The position numbers and the translations under genes were made by a program. Below are positions 26,061 to 34,086 of a DNA stretch of 34,086 nucleotides, in pieces. Under the pieces are notes generated by a model that was not told where the DNA came from, did no database searches, and saw only the letters and a list, made by a program, of their open reading frames with translations. The stretch spans positions 1 through 34,086 of the forward strand of contig JBNJDJ010000018.1 of the NCBI GenBank assembly GCA_051744845.1. Direction: 5' to 3'. The stretch is from JBNJDJ01 sp051744845. Its GTDB lineage: Bacteria > Bacillota > Clostridia > Peptostreptococcales > Acidaminobacteraceae. Within the stretch, counting starts at the first letter, position 1. The number at the start of each line of letters is the position of its first letter.

Positions 26061-26378
26061 TTACCTTTCTAAAACTTTAATATTTTGAATAAAATCAATA
26101 TTTACTAGTTCTATTCCTTTAGAAGTTTCAACTTCTAACCAGTTATCTTCAAGTTCTTTTAATTTTCCTTTCACATTTGTTCCAAAACTTCCAGCATACA
26201 CTTTACATTTTTTACCTAAATATTTTTTTATTAATTTATTAGTCATAAAAGATCTCCCCTTTCTTCTTTTTTTAACTTTTCTCAATACATCATTAATAGT
26301 CTTTTTCTGGTTAGGTATAACAATAAAAAATATTATGAAAATTGGTAAATAAATGGATATCCATAATGCAGGTTCCAA
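26061..26378 (-). CDS. YajC-like single-pass membrane protein (DUF6897-like)
   Basis: A 105-residue protein with one N-terminal hydrophobic helix (about 5-22), a basic linker (KKRRKGRS) and a small beta domain (about 50-105) whose KGKLKELEDNWLEVET pattern resembles Sm/YajC-like barrels. The start is TTG, six bases after AAGGAGG. Function unknown; the resemblance to YajC is topological only. It sits between the DUF3169-like gene and the lipoprotein gene. Confidence 0.75.
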   Translation of the reverse strand: MEPALWISIYLPIFIIFFIVIPNQKKTINDVLRKVKKRRKGRSFMTNKLIKKYLGKKCKVYAGSFGTNVKGKLKELEDNWLEVETSKGIELVNIDFIQNIKVLER

Positions 26379-26395
26379 TTTAAACCTCCTTCATA

Positions 26396-27127
26396 TTAGT
26401 TAGTTTTATATATTAAATAATAAGAATATGATCCTATCAAAAGTATAAAATAAATTGCTGAAATTGAAATAGGAAAAAATCCTGTTTTAAAAAACATTTG
26501 AGCTAAAAGAGTAACTACTAATAATGCAATCCCGCTAATTTTACTAAACTGATATGCAAAACGACTTGATTTATAAATACTTTCTTTTTCAGCTTCATCA
26601 CAACTTTTAAAAAATACTTTATCAAAACTAAGTGAAGTCGGATCTCCTTTTAAATGCGGATTAATAGATTTTAAGAAATTTACAGCTGAAATTTCTAAAA
26701 AAGAAGCCATTAAAATATTTATTAAAAATAAAACAGAAACTACTAAAATATTTTTCAAATCATAGTTATATACTAAACCTAGTAGTAAAAAATTCATTAC
26801 AATAAATAATATATTTAAAAATAATCCTTTATTTATATTTTTTTGTCCTAAAATCATTTTATCATAATATTCATCATCTGATAAATCATTAACAGTTAGC
26901 AAATCTTTTTTTGCCTTATTATAAAAATATAATGTAGGTAAAAAGAAAATGAATATTAAAATTATAAATAAATATATCTTATAATCAATTATAAAATTGG
27001 ATATATTATTATCTATTATTATAAAAAAATTATTATCTAATTTTGATAAAAAAGTTGCTGATAAAAATCCAAATATAGCACCTAAAATTAATAATCCTAA
27101 CATCTTTAAAATATATTTTTTATTCAT
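26396..27127 (-). CDS. DUF3169-like multi-pass membrane protein
   Basis: About 243 residues from the ATG at 27127, which has AAGGAGG six bases upstream. A longer frame to 27172 runs back into the regulator gene and is unlikely. There are about six hydrophobic segments (two near the N terminus, two in the middle, two at the end) separated by a charged loop with SDDEYYDKMI. Proteins of this kind are usually found beside an XRE regulator, as here, where the stop of the regulator overlaps the start by 8 nt. Function unknown. Confidence 0.85.
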   Translation of the reverse strand: MNKKYILKMLGLLILGAIFGFLSATFLSKLDNNFFIIIDNNISNFIIDYKIYLFIILIFIFFLPTLYFYNKAKKDLLTVNDLSDDEYYDKMILGQKNINKGLFLNILFIVMNFLLLGLVYNYDLKNILVVSVLFLINILMASFLEISAVNFLKSINPHLKGDPTSLSFDKVFFKSCDEAEKESIYKSSRFAYQFSKISGIALLVVTLLAQMFFKTGFFPISISAIYFILLIGSYSYYLIYKTN

Positions 27128-27332
27128 TTTTTTCCTCCTTATATGAAAAAATTTCTTCAACTGAAGTATCAAAAACTTTTGCTATTTTTAAAGCTAATAC
27201 TACAGAAGGATTATATTTTCCTCTTTCAATTGAGCTAATAGTTTGTCTTGACACTCCAATTTTTTTTCCTAATTCACTTTGATTTATCTTCATCCTTTTT
27301 CTATATACTTTTAGGTTATTTTTTAAAGGCAT
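27120..27332 (-). CDS. XRE-family (Cro/cI-type) transcriptional regulator
   Basis: A 70-residue single-domain helix-turn-helix protein. The HTH covers about residues 5-60: INQSELGKKIGVSRQTISSIERGKYNPS is the classic pattern, with no sensor domain. I chose the ATG at 27332, which has AAAGGAG five bases upstream; a frame start at a TTG (27347) would lie over that ribosome site. It resembles the small regulators paired with DUF3169-type membrane proteins. It may bind the two palindromes at 27841-27891. That link is inference. Confidence 0.9.
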   Translation of the reverse strand: MPLKNNLKVYRKRMKINQSELGKKIGVSRQTISSIERGKYNPSVVLALKIAKVFDTSVEEIFSYKEEKNE

Positions 27333-27394
27333 ATCATCTCCTTTCAAACTATTTACTATAAAAATTAATAACTTTTTAAATAATCTATTCTAAA

Positions 27395-27823
27395 TTAAAA
27401 TCCTTTGAAGATTAAGATAAGAATGATTGGCAAAAATAAAATATATCCTAAATATATATTTCCGAGATAAAATATATCATTTTTTTCAAAATCTATTTTT
27501 TGATTATATTCTAATGTAACTATAAAAATCATAAAAAGTGGAAATATATTAATAATTTTAAATAAAGAATTATATTCAATATAATTGGATAGCAAAAATG
27601 TTAAGGCCCAAAGTATTGAAGCAATAAACTCTTTTTTAGTCATTTTGCTTTTTTTGTTTATATTATCAAAACCATTTTTCATAAAAACTAATGTAAAATA
27701 GTATGCTAATAATCCTCTATTTAAAAATCTTAAACTTTTAACTAATAATCTCTTTTCACTAAAAAATATTGGAAAATTTAGCAAAACTAAAATAAATATA
27801 AATAAAATTGATTTCTTTTTCAT
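27395..27823 (-). CDS. Small multi-pass membrane protein, unknown
   Basis: About 142 residues from the ATG at 27823, which follows GGAGG by four bases; the frame remains open to 27847 without a site. There are four to five hydrophobic segments with a charged loop (MTKKEF) and no recognised family. It is preceded by a strong promoter containing two palindromic operators, and the XRE/DUF3169 genes follow. It is therefore probably the first gene of a regulated membrane-protein operon. Confidence 0.8.
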   Translation of the reverse strand: MKKKSILFIFILVLLNFPIFFSEKRLLVKSLRFLNRGLLAYYFTLVFMKNGFDNINKKSKMTKKEFIASILWALTFLLSNYIEYNSLFKIINIFPLFMIFIVTLEYNQKIDFEKNDIFYLGNIYLGYILFLPIILILIFKGF

Positions 27824-27840
27824 GCTACCTCCAAAACCTA

Positions 27841-27860
27841 ATGACAACTTAACTTGTCAT
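27841..27860 (-). promoter_or_regulatory. Palindromic operator, promoter-proximal copy
   Basis: The 20 bases contain ATGACAA and TTGTCAT arms around six bases. They lie over the expected transcription start, 31 bases (three helical turns) from the second copy at 27872-27891. Confidence 0.6.
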
Positions 27861-27862
27861 TA

Positions 27863-27891
27863 ATATTATCATTGACAAGTACACTTGTCAA
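27863..27891 (-). promoter_or_regulatory. Promoter of the membrane-protein/XRE cluster
   Basis: TTGACA (27886-27891) and TAATAT (27863-27868) on the minus strand are 17 bases apart. The -35 and half the spacer are inside the palindrome at 27872-27891. Confidence 0.7.
27872..27891 (-). promoter_or_regulatory. Palindromic operator covering the -35 element
   Basis: TTGACAAGT and ACTTGTCAA arms flank a two-base centre, a perfect 9-2-9 palindrome. A repressor bound here would block the -35. Confidence 0.65.
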
Positions 27892-27902
27892 ACTTTATAT
27901 TA

Positions 27903-27937
27903 AAAAAAACAACTTTTTGTAAAAAAATTGTTTTTTT
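27903..27937 (-). terminator. AT-rich hairpin after the next membrane-protein gene
   Basis: AAAAAAACAA pairs perfectly with TTGTTTTTTT, with a second A/T stem inside. The T-tract is part of the arm, so termination may be weak. It sits about 40 bases after the stop at 27977. Confidence 0.4.
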
Positions 27938-27976
27938 ATTACTATATTTTATTTTAAAAAATAAATATAAAACTTA

Positions 27977-28450
27977 CTATAAATAATTATTAGTAATTAA
28001 TTTTTTCTTAAAACCTTTCCAATTAATTAATCCAACTAAAATTCCACCAGATAGCCATAGTAGAATTGTTATTAAAAAATATGAAAATGAATAACTCATT
28101 GGATATTTTAAATTCATTATTAGAATTGGTATTCCAAAATTTAAGATACCAAAATCAAAAATATATTTAAGTCTATAAGGCTTTTCTTTTATTTCATTAA
28201 CCTCTAAAATATTAAGTAATTTCCATTCTATATTCCCTGTTACAAATCCTATTAATATTATTGCTAGAAACCTAATTATTGAAACATAAATTATATTATT
28301 CAATTTAATTCCATTATACCCAAGAATATTACTAAAAATTGCGCAAATAAAAGCAATTATTAAAAATCTTTTTAAAATTACTTCTTTTAAAATAAATTTT
28401 AGCTTACTCATTTTTAAATAAAAACTAATATTATCTATATATTTATCCAT
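27977..28450 (-). CDS. Predicted four-helix membrane protein, unknown
   Basis: A 157-residue protein with about four hydrophobic segments (roughly 28-45, 52-72, 98-113, 120-145) and a short charged loop (EVNEIKEKPYR). It resembles the DUF3021-type membrane proteins in layout only. The ATG has GGAG five bases upstream. It follows the SAM methyltransferase gene after 48 nt and may be co-transcribed; no functional link is evident. Confidence 0.7.
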   Translation of the reverse strand: MDKYIDNISFYLKMSKLKFILKEVILKRFLIIAFICAIFSNILGYNGIKLNNIIYVSIIRFLAIILIGFVTGNIEWKLLNILEVNEIKEKPYRLKYIFDFGILNFGIPILIMNLKYPMSYSFSYFLITILLWLSGGILVGLINWKGFKKKLITNNYL

Positions 28451-28498
28451 AATATCTCCAATCTATTTCTAAAGTTAAATACTTTTAAAGATAGAGTC

Positions 28499-29242
28499 TT
28501 ATTTTTGAACTATCCAAAATCTACATTCTGTTGAAAACTTTTTAACTTCTTGACTTTCTTCAAATAACTCAGATCTAAAAAAATCTTCTAGAAGCTTAAA
28601 GCCTACTTTATCTAAACAATTTAGAATCTCTTTTCTATTTGGGAAATGAATAAATAAGTCCCTATCTTCTTGGTCAGACTTTAAGATTTTATCTCCAAAT
28701 TCATATAATCTATTATCTTGTTTATTACTTTCCCAAATTTTTCTTTCCTTTTCCCAAAACTTCAAGTACTTATCATTAGTTTCTCTATCATGAGTAGTAA
28801 ATATAAAGATACCTTTATCTTTTAATACTCTTTTAATTTCTTTTAAAGCTTTTATTCTTTGATTTCTTTTAGGTATTTGCATAAGACCATTAAAGGAAAA
28901 TAAAACATAATTAAAAGAATTATCTTTAAAGTCTAAATCAGTTGCATCTCCAACAACAAATTTTATATTAGTATTATATTTTTCATTTAAATTCCTAGCT
29001 TCTTTAATCATACTTGGAGTTAAATCTAATCCAATTATATTACTATATCCTAGTTTATATAAATTAAAAGTAGTTCTTCCAGTTCCACATCCTATATCTA
29101 AGATATTTTTATCTTTCTTAAAATATTTATCAAAAACATATTTTTCAGAATTCCATAAACCTATATTTTCAGTTGCATTAGAATAATTTGAAATAGCTTT
29201 TGAAAAAGACTTTTTAATAAAATTTTTACTTACTTTTTTCAT
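28499..29242 (-). CDS. Class I SAM-dependent methyltransferase
   Basis: A 247-residue methyltransferase. The SAM motif ILDIGCGTGRTTF with the following GLDLTPSMI defines motifs I and II, and VVGDATDLDFKDNSFN with VLFSFNGL covers the later ones. The acceptor is not identifiable; it resembles the broad Methyltransf_25/11 group. Its start overlaps the isochorismatase-type gene by 17 nt and has AAGGAG seven bases ahead, so the two are probably co-translated. Confidence 0.9.
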   Translation of the reverse strand: MKKVSKNFIKKSFSKAISNYSNATENIGLWNSEKYVFDKYFKKDKNILDIGCGTGRTTFNLYKLGYSNIIGLDLTPSMIKEARNLNEKYNTNIKFVVGDATDLDFKDNSFNYVLFSFNGLMQIPKRNQRIKALKEIKRVLKDKGIFIFTTHDRETNDKYLKFWEKERKIWESNKQDNRLYEFGDKILKSDQEDRDLFIHFPNRKEILNCLDKVGFKLLEDFFRSELFEESQEVKKFSTECRFWIVQK

Positions 29243-29819
29243 TAGACTGCTCCTTTAGTACTTCGTCAATAATAAATTCTTTTATTTCTTTATTTGTCAT
29301 TATAAATTGCTGTTGTTCATTTTCTATAACTTCAAACATCACTTTTTCATGATTTGGCCTATCACTAAAAGTAGCTTCTTCAGATATAATAGTTTTATAA
29401 TCTTTTTGATATGCAGTTATTGCACTCCTACCTACACATCCATGAGTGAATACTCCTGAAAAAATCAAAGTATCAATATTAAGCTCTTCTAATTTATCTT
29501 CAAAATTAGTTTTAATGAAAGTATCTTGTCTAGTCTTTTTTATCAATATTTGACTTTCATCATAATCAATTCCAGAGACTATCTTAGCCTCTTTTGTTCC
29601 ATCAATTAATGCAACATAATCATTTTCTTTCATCATTAAATTCCAAGTAGATCTATCCTTTTTATGTATAGTTATGACTTGAAATATAGGAATTTCATGA
29701 TCTTTAGCCCATTCAATTAAGTTATTAATTGCATCCACTAAACTAGGTAGAGCTATTTCTCTTTTTTCATTATCAAAAAAATAGTTTTGCATATCAATTA
29801 TTACTAAAGCTGGATTCAT
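29226..29819 (-). CDS. Isochorismatase-family cysteine hydrolase
   Basis: A 197-residue cysteine hydrolase. The catalytic triad is visible: D9 in VIIDMQNYFF, K95 in KKTRQDTF and C128 in FTHGCVGRSA, with a preceding cis-peptide region. Members hydrolyse isochorismate, nicotinamide, biuret or similar amides. No pathway partner is seen, so the substrate is open. AAGGAGG precedes the ATG. It heads a unit with the methyltransferase gene that it overlaps. Confidence 0.9.
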   Translation of the reverse strand: MNPALVIIDMQNYFFDNEKREIALPSLVDAINNLIEWAKDHEIPIFQVITIHKKDRSTWNLMMKENDYVALIDGTKEAKIVSGIDYDESQILIKKTRQDTFIKTNFEDKLEELNIDTLIFSGVFTHGCVGRSAITAYQKDYKTIISEEATFSDRPNHEKVMFEVIENEQQQFIMTNKEIKEFIIDEVLKEQSNEKSK

Positions 29820-29890
29820 ATAGCCTCCTTAAAATCAATTGTATACTTATTATATATGAATATTAGATAAATATAAAGGTATTAAAAAAA

Positions 29891-29929
29891 ATACATACTA
29901 TATTTATTTTTTGTAAATATAGTATGTAT
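29891..29929 (-). terminator. Intrinsic terminator of the corrinoid methyltransferase operon
   Basis: ATACATACTATATTTA and TAAATATAGTATGTAT form a perfect 16-pair stem with a 7-base loop, followed on the minus strand by seven T. It starts about 12 bases after the RACE stop. Confidence 0.85.
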
Positions 29930-29941
29930 AAATTAATTTAT

Positions 29942-31729
29942 TTATTTAAATAATAAAGATTTAGCAAATAATCTTTCATAGTTTTTTGTTGTACTCAACT
30001 CCATATATTCAATTTGATTAGCTAATTTTTCTATTTGTTTTCTAACATCTAATGACATTAAAGCCATGTAAGCTCCTGTTTTAGATGCATTACCGACATA
30101 AGTAAGTTTATTTCTTACTTCTTCAGGTAAAATCCCAGTGCCAATCAGACTATCAACAGATAAATGAGCACCAAATTGCCCTGCTACAATAACCTCATCT
30201 AAGTCTTTTATATCTATATCAACTTTGTTCAATAGAGCATGAAAACCTGATAAAATTGCTCCTTTAGCAAGTTGAACTTGTCTAACATCAGATTGAGTTA
30301 CTATAACAGAATCAGGTTTTGAGTTAATTACCAATTCTCTTTTTTTACCCTTTAATCTTAAATATTTTTTTCTATAGTCTTTATCATCCAATTTATCTAA
30401 CTTTATAATAGCACCATTTTTCTTTACTATTTTATTTTTTATCATTTCTCTTAAAACCGCTAATATACCACTACCACATAATCCAGTACCTTCTATATCC
30501 CCAATTACTTTTGTTTTTATTCCATCTTTAGAAATATCAATCTCTTCTATTGCTCCATCTTGAGCTCTCATTCCAGAACTTATATTCATTCCTTCAAGAG
30601 CAGGTCCGGCTGCACAAGAACAAGAAAGCAATTTATTATTATGTGAAAGAACAATTTCTCCATTAGTACCTATATCAATAAAAAGTGTGGTATTATTCTT
30701 TTTATGAAGTCCACAAGTATAACTTCCTGATACTATATCAGCTCCTATATATGAGGAAACTGAAGGCATACAATAAAGCATAGTTTTATTATTTACATTT
30801 AAACCTATTTCTTTTGCTTTTAAAGTCTTAGATTTAGTAAAAATTGGCGCATAAGGAGCTTTGCCTATATTTCTACTATCTACTCCTAAAAGCATATGTA
30901 GCATTGTAGTATTTCCAGAAACAACTATTTCATATAAATTTTCTTTTCTAATATTTACTTTTTTGATTAGTTGATCTATTAAATCATTAATACCTTTAAC
31001 AATACTTTTTTGAAGATTATCTTTAGCAGAATCTTGATTTTCCATTGCATAAGTAATTCTTGTTAAAACATCCAAGCCATATTTTTTTTGTGGATTAATC
31101 ATAGATGCAAACTCAATCTCTTTACCATTTTCTAAGTTTACTAAAGAAGCGACTAAAGTAGTAGTACCAATGTCTATAGCTATTCCATATAATGAACTAT
31201 CTTTTTTATCACTAATAGAAACTAGCTTTTCTTTATAAAAAATGCCAAAAATTTTTTCTTTATTTTTTAAATCTTTATTTAAAACATCCCAAGATATATT
31301 ATCTATATCAAAAGCATCCTTTAATCTTGTTTCATAATCTATTTGTTCTTTTAAGTCAGTAGATTTAATAAAGGCTTCTTTTTTATTAAAAGTAGGATTA
31401 TATTTAAATTCTGGAATACATCCAGTAGTTAAAATTCTATGTTTTTTTTCTTTGTTAACAGTTTCTATTTCTAAATCATTTACCGGATTTATTAAACAAG
31501 ACAATCTAATTGAATTATCTAATTCCTTTTTTGATAACATATCCTTTTCTGACTTATTAGGCATATTAACTTCACCAGATAAAATTTTGACTTTACATTT
31601 ACCGCATGTTCCTTTCCCATTACATGGATTATCGATAAAAATATCATTATCTACCAATACATCCATTAAATTTTGATCTTCTTTAACTAAAATTTCTTTA
31701 TTCAAAGATCTAATTTTGATCTTTGCCAC
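29942..31729 (-). CDS. RACE-type corrinoid reductive activator (ASKHA ATPase)
   Basis: About 595 residues. The N terminus is a plant-type [2Fe-2S] ferredoxin domain (CNGKGTCGKCK and SC near residue 80). An ASKHA ATPase follows with GIAIDIGTTTL, VSGNTTMLH, FIDIGTNGEI and VAGQFGAH, and a CSCAAGPALEG segment. Such proteins (RACE) use ATP to reduce the inactive Co(II) corrinoid back to Co(I). The gene overlaps the UroD-type gene. An open frame extends to a GTG at 31741, but GTG at 31729 has AAAGGTGG eight bases upstream, so I use it. It activates the corrinoid protein encoded two genes upstream. Confidence 0.9.
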   Translation of the reverse strand: MAKIKIRSLNKEILVKEDQNLMDVLVDNDIFIDNPCNGKGTCGKCKVKILSGEVNMPNKSEKDMLSKKELDNSIRLSCLINPVNDLEIETVNKEKKHRILTTGCIPEFKYNPTFNKKEAFIKSTDLKEQIDYETRLKDAFDIDNISWDVLNKDLKNKEKIFGIFYKEKLVSISDKKDSSLYGIAIDIGTTTLVASLVNLENGKEIEFASMINPQKKYGLDVLTRITYAMENQDSAKDNLQKSIVKGINDLIDQLIKKVNIRKENLYEIVVSGNTTMLHMLLGVDSRNIGKAPYAPIFTKSKTLKAKEIGLNVNNKTMLYCMPSVSSYIGADIVSGSYTCGLHKKNNTTLFIDIGTNGEIVLSHNNKLLSCSCAAGPALEGMNISSGMRAQDGAIEEIDISKDGIKTKVIGDIEGTGLCGSGILAVLREMIKNKIVKKNGAIIKLDKLDDKDYRKKYLRLKGKKRELVINSKPDSVIVTQSDVRQVQLAKGAILSGFHALLNKVDIDIKDLDEVIVAGQFGAHLSVDSLIGTGILPEEVRNKLTYVGNASKTGAYMALMSLDVRKQIEKLANQIEYMELSTTKNYERLFAKSLLFK

Positions 31730-32747
31730 TTTTAACACCACCTTTAACTGTTTTTAAAATAGCCTGTATATTTTCAAGTGGTGATTTCATTCCTAAACCA
31801 CAAGCAGGTGAAACTATATCAACTTCTTGTTTTAAACATTGATTAGTTAAAGATTTTATTTTCTCTTCATCACCAAATTCTAATGCATAAGTACTTAAAT
31901 TCCCCATGATTTTATGATCTGAAAGTTTTTCCTTAGCTTCTTTCATACTTACGATTGCATCAAAACTTAAAGCCTCACTATTTATTTTTTCAACTTGACC
32001 ATAAACATTTTTCATCTGTCCACATATATGAACAATTACTGGTATACCTTTATCTCTAATAGCATCAACTAATTTATTTATATATAATACAGCAAACTCA
32101 TCAAAATATTTTGGACCTAAAATTTCTCCTGTTCCACTTGGATCAGATATTGCAATAATATCTGCACCAGCTTCAATTTGTAACATAGCAAATTCAATTA
32201 AAGAATCAGTTACTACCTCTAAAAATTCATGTGCTGATTTATTTTTCTTTCTTAATTCTTTATAAAAATCAACAGGTTCCATAATAGAGCTTGCTGTACT
32301 AATTGGACCAGTAATATTTCCAACAATAGGTACATTAGTATTTCTTTGTTTTAAAATCTCTATAGCTTTTAAAACAACAGGATAACGTCCTTTTGAATAA
32401 TCTATACTAGGTAATTCTTTATATTCAGTAACTGAATCAATTTTATATTTAGTAACATGTGGTTCTACTATATCACTTCCAAACTCAACTTCAGCACCAA
32501 AACCCTCAGACTCAATAGTCATACAAAATGGCACACCATAATTTTCAAAAAAACCATTATCATATACTGATTGAGCTAAATCAGCCATAACTTCAGCATC
32601 GTGATGAGCTTTAGAAAAATCAACTTCTAATTTATTAATAAGATCTTTAGTTACCATATTCATCATACCACCTGGACAAATACAAGGAGGTCTATCTACT
32701 TTTTTATTAGCTAATACATTAAATAATCTGGTTTTTTCTGTTAACAT
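31710..32747 (-). CDS. MtaA/CmuA-type (UroD-fold) corrinoid methyltransferase
   Basis: A 345-residue protein of the uroporphyrinogen-decarboxylase fold used by methyl-transfer enzymes. The zinc motif has the HxC in VIVHICGQ (about 236-243) and a later cysteine in SPACGLGM. GGMMNMVT and GNITGPISTASS are typical of MtaA/MtbA-like and CmuA-like methyltransferases. It transfers a methyl group between the corrinoid protein and a substrate or carrier; which side it serves is unknown. It follows the corrinoid gene by 10 nt and overlaps the RACE gene by 20 nt. Confidence 0.9.
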   Translation of the reverse strand: MLTEKTRLFNVLANKKVDRPPCICPGGMMNMVTKDLINKLEVDFSKAHHDAEVMADLAQSVYDNGFFENYGVPFCMTIESEGFGAEVEFGSDIVEPHVTKYKIDSVTEYKELPSIDYSKGRYPVVLKAIEILKQRNTNVPIVGNITGPISTASSIMEPVDFYKELRKKNKSAHEFLEVVTDSLIEFAMLQIEAGADIIAISDPSGTGEILGPKYFDEFAVLYINKLVDAIRDKGIPVIVHICGQMKNVYGQVEKINSEALSFDAIVSMKEAKEKLSDHKIMGNLSTYALEFGDEEKIKSLTNQCLKQEVDIVSPACGLGMKSPLENIQAILKTVKGGVKSGKDQN

Positions 32748-32757
32748 ATTTTCCCTC

Positions 32758-33414
32758 CTACGCTAAACCTAGTAAAGACTTTGATAGCTTGACAGCTTCA
32801 ACTGCATTATCTGAATATCCATCAGCACCAATTATGTCAGCAAATTTTTGAGAAATAGGACCTCCACCTACTATAACTTTCATTTCATCTCTAACTCCGT
32901 GTTCTTTTAACATATCTATTACTGTTTCCATACCTCCCATAGTAGTAGTCATTAAAGTAGATAAACATACTAAATCAGCTTTTACTTCTTTTGATTTTTC
33001 AACAAACTCAACCAAAGGTACATCTCTTCCTAAATCATGCATCTCAAACCCAGCTGTTTCTAACATTATTTTAACGAGATTTTTACCAATATCATGAGTA
33101 TCTCCTTGAACAACTCCAATAACCCCAGTTGGTTTTTTCTTATTTGCTTCTTCTTCTGGTAAATGAGGTCTAAGAATATTTAATCCTTCATACATAGCAT
33201 CAGAACATAATAATACATCAGTTACAAAATACTCTTCTTCGTCATAAAGAACACTAGCTTTGTTCATTCCATCTACTAAACCTTTTAAAATGCCATCTAA
33301 AGCTGGATAACCTTGCTTTAAATATTCATTTGCAGCTTCTATTACTACATCATCTTCCATCTCTAAAACACCATCTGATAATTTTTTTAATAATTTTTCT
33401 TTTGAAATAGACAT
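32758..33414 (-). CDS. Methyl-carrying corrinoid protein (MtaC/MtbC-like)
   Basis: A 218-residue cobalamin-binding protein. The N-terminal helical cap (about 1-90) is the methionine-synthase-type four-helix domain. The Rossmann B12 domain has GDTHDIGKN, whose histidine is the lower cobalt ligand, followed by the LSTLMTTTMGGM and GGGPIS motifs. It shuttles a methyl group between methyltransferases. It is flanked by two UroD-type genes, an arrangement seen in methanol-, methylamine- and methoxy-type systems. Confidence 0.95.
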   Translation of the reverse strand: MSISKEKLLKKLSDGVLEMEDDVVIEAANEYLKQGYPALDGILKGLVDGMNKASVLYDEEEYFVTDVLLCSDAMYEGLNILRPHLPEEEANKKKPTGVIGVVQGDTHDIGKNLVKIMLETAGFEMHDLGRDVPLVEFVEKSKEVKADLVCLSTLMTTTMGGMETVIDMLKEHGVRDEMKVIVGGGPISQKFADIIGADGYSDNAVEAVKLSKSLLGLA

Positions 33415-33429
33415 TTTTTCCTCCTATAT

Positions 33430-34086
33430 TTATTTAAAATTCTTTGGATCTAAAGGCCACTTACCATACTCTCTTGCAGCTTCCATAAATGCATCTACAT
33501 TTTCTAGTGGTATGTCACCTGATAAATCGCATCCTGATGCAAGAATATATCCTTTTTCTGAATTATAACCTTTTTTTAAGCATTCTTTTACAGCATTTTT
33601 TACATCTTCTGGACTTCCTAAATTCATAACATCAACAGGATCAACATTTCCTAATATAGGCACTTTATCTCCTATTTGATTTTTTGTATATTCTAAATCC
33701 ACTTTATTGTCTATACTTAACATGTCGCATCCAGATTCAATCATATCTGTAATTATTGAAGTCGTATCTCCACAAATATGATAGCAAACCATTCCACCTG
33801 CTTCATGAATCTCTTTCACTAATTCGATTGTATATGGTAAAACAAATTCTCTATATTGCTTTTTGTGTATAATTGTTCCAGAAGCTATTGGATCACACAT
33901 TAAAATAAGCGCTCCTCTTTTAATAAACTCTCGATAAATTTTTTTAAGATTTTGAGTACAGAAATCTATTAATCTATGTAGATTTTCACTATCTTTTCGA
34001 GTAGCTCTTAATAAATTAGCAGTTTTATAAATACTAGCTGCAGCAGTAAAAGGTCCTGATATTAAAACTCCAGTTGGAACCTCATC
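33430..34086 (-). CDS. UroD-fold corrinoid methyltransferase, cut by the window edge
   Basis: An open frame runs to the right edge, so the start is outside; about 218 residues are visible. PTGVLISGPFT and CDPIASG lie in the upstream part, the zinc-binding HxC is in VCYHICGD, and a later ASGCDLSG supplies the third ligand. An ATG at 33900 is internal. It is distinct in sequence from the second UroD-type gene downstream. Together they probably act on opposite sides of the corrinoid protein. The substrate is not identifiable. Confidence 0.92.
   Translation of the reverse strand, partial: DEVPTGVLISGPFTAAASIYKTANLLRATRKDSENLHRLIDFCTQNLKKIYREFIKRGALILMCDPIASGTIIHKKQYREFVLPYTIELVKEIHEAGGMVCYHICGDTTSIITDMIESGCDMLSIDNKVDLEYTKNQIGDKVPILGNVDPVDVMNLGSPEDVKNAVKECLKKGYNSEKGYILASGCDLSGDIPLENVDAFMEAAREYGKWPLDPKNFK

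Noticed and set aside
31452..31676. Plus-strand frame of 74 codons
   Set aside because: Antisense to the ferredoxin part of the RACE gene.
33430..33900. Complete gene starting at the ATG at 33900
   Set aside because: The frame is open upstream to the edge with homologous sequence, so the gene is truncated by the window.

Overview
The window is about 34 kb of very AT-rich DNA. It has strong AGGAGG-type ribosome binding sites, tightly packed and overlapping genes, sigma-A-like promoters and AT-rich intrinsic terminators. This suggests a strictly anaerobic low-GC Bacillota (Clostridia/Halanaerobiia type) with an acetogen-like or one-carbon metabolism; I cannot name the genus from sequence alone. 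No rRNA, tRNA, CRISPR array, insertion sequence or phage gene was recognised.

Left part (1-19.4 kb, all minus strand, read from high to low coordinates): one long metabolic cluster for formate/CO2 chemistry and its metal cofactor. A promoter with two adjacent Rex-like operators precedes focA (formate channel), then hndA, hndB and hndC (NAD(P)H-oxidising iron-sulfur flavoprotein module). Next is fdhA, which an in-frame UGA splits into two apparent ORFs. The UGA is followed by a bacterial SECIS hairpin with a GGUCU apical loop, so I read it as one 900-residue selenocysteine formate dehydrogenase. mobA and fdhD follow (cofactor dinucleotide formation, sulfuration). Just after fdhD lies an RNA structure resembling the Moco/Tuco riboswitch, ending in a strong terminator. 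It precedes wtpABC (tungstate/molybdate import), a moeA, a second moeA fused to a periplasmic-binding-protein-like domain, moaA, a moaC-MOSC fusion and a mog-type gene. The run ends with a three-gene redox module: a thioredoxin-like [2Fe-2S] protein, a sensory-type [FeFe]-hydrogenase with a PAS domain, and a SpoIIE/PP2C phosphatase. A ribosome binding site at the extreme left edge shows that the operon continues.

Together these genes could import the metal, build the cofactor, insert it into a selenoprotein formate dehydrogenase wired to NAD(P)H (possibly ferredoxin-bifurcating), move formate across the membrane, and sense both the NADH/NAD ratio (Rex) and perhaps H2 or redox state (hydrogenase-PAS-phosphatase).

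Middle part (19.6-29.8 kb): small accessory units. These are two GNAT acetyltransferases, the only plus-strand gene (Gfo/Idh/MocA oxidoreductase), a cytoplasmic GH13 amylase with a VOC protein, GrpB, PhzF, a lipoprotein and a YajC-like protein. There is also an XRE regulator/DUF3169-like membrane cluster with a striking operator pair at its promoter, another membrane protein, a SAM methyltransferase and an isochorismatase-type hydrolase.

Right part (29.9-34.1 kb): a corrinoid methyl-transfer operon. It has a UroD/MtaA-type methyltransferase cut by the window edge, a corrinoid protein, a second UroD/MtaA-type methyltransferase, and a RACE-type corrinoid reductive activator, ending in a 16-bp perfect-stem terminator. 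The methyl donor is not identifiable.
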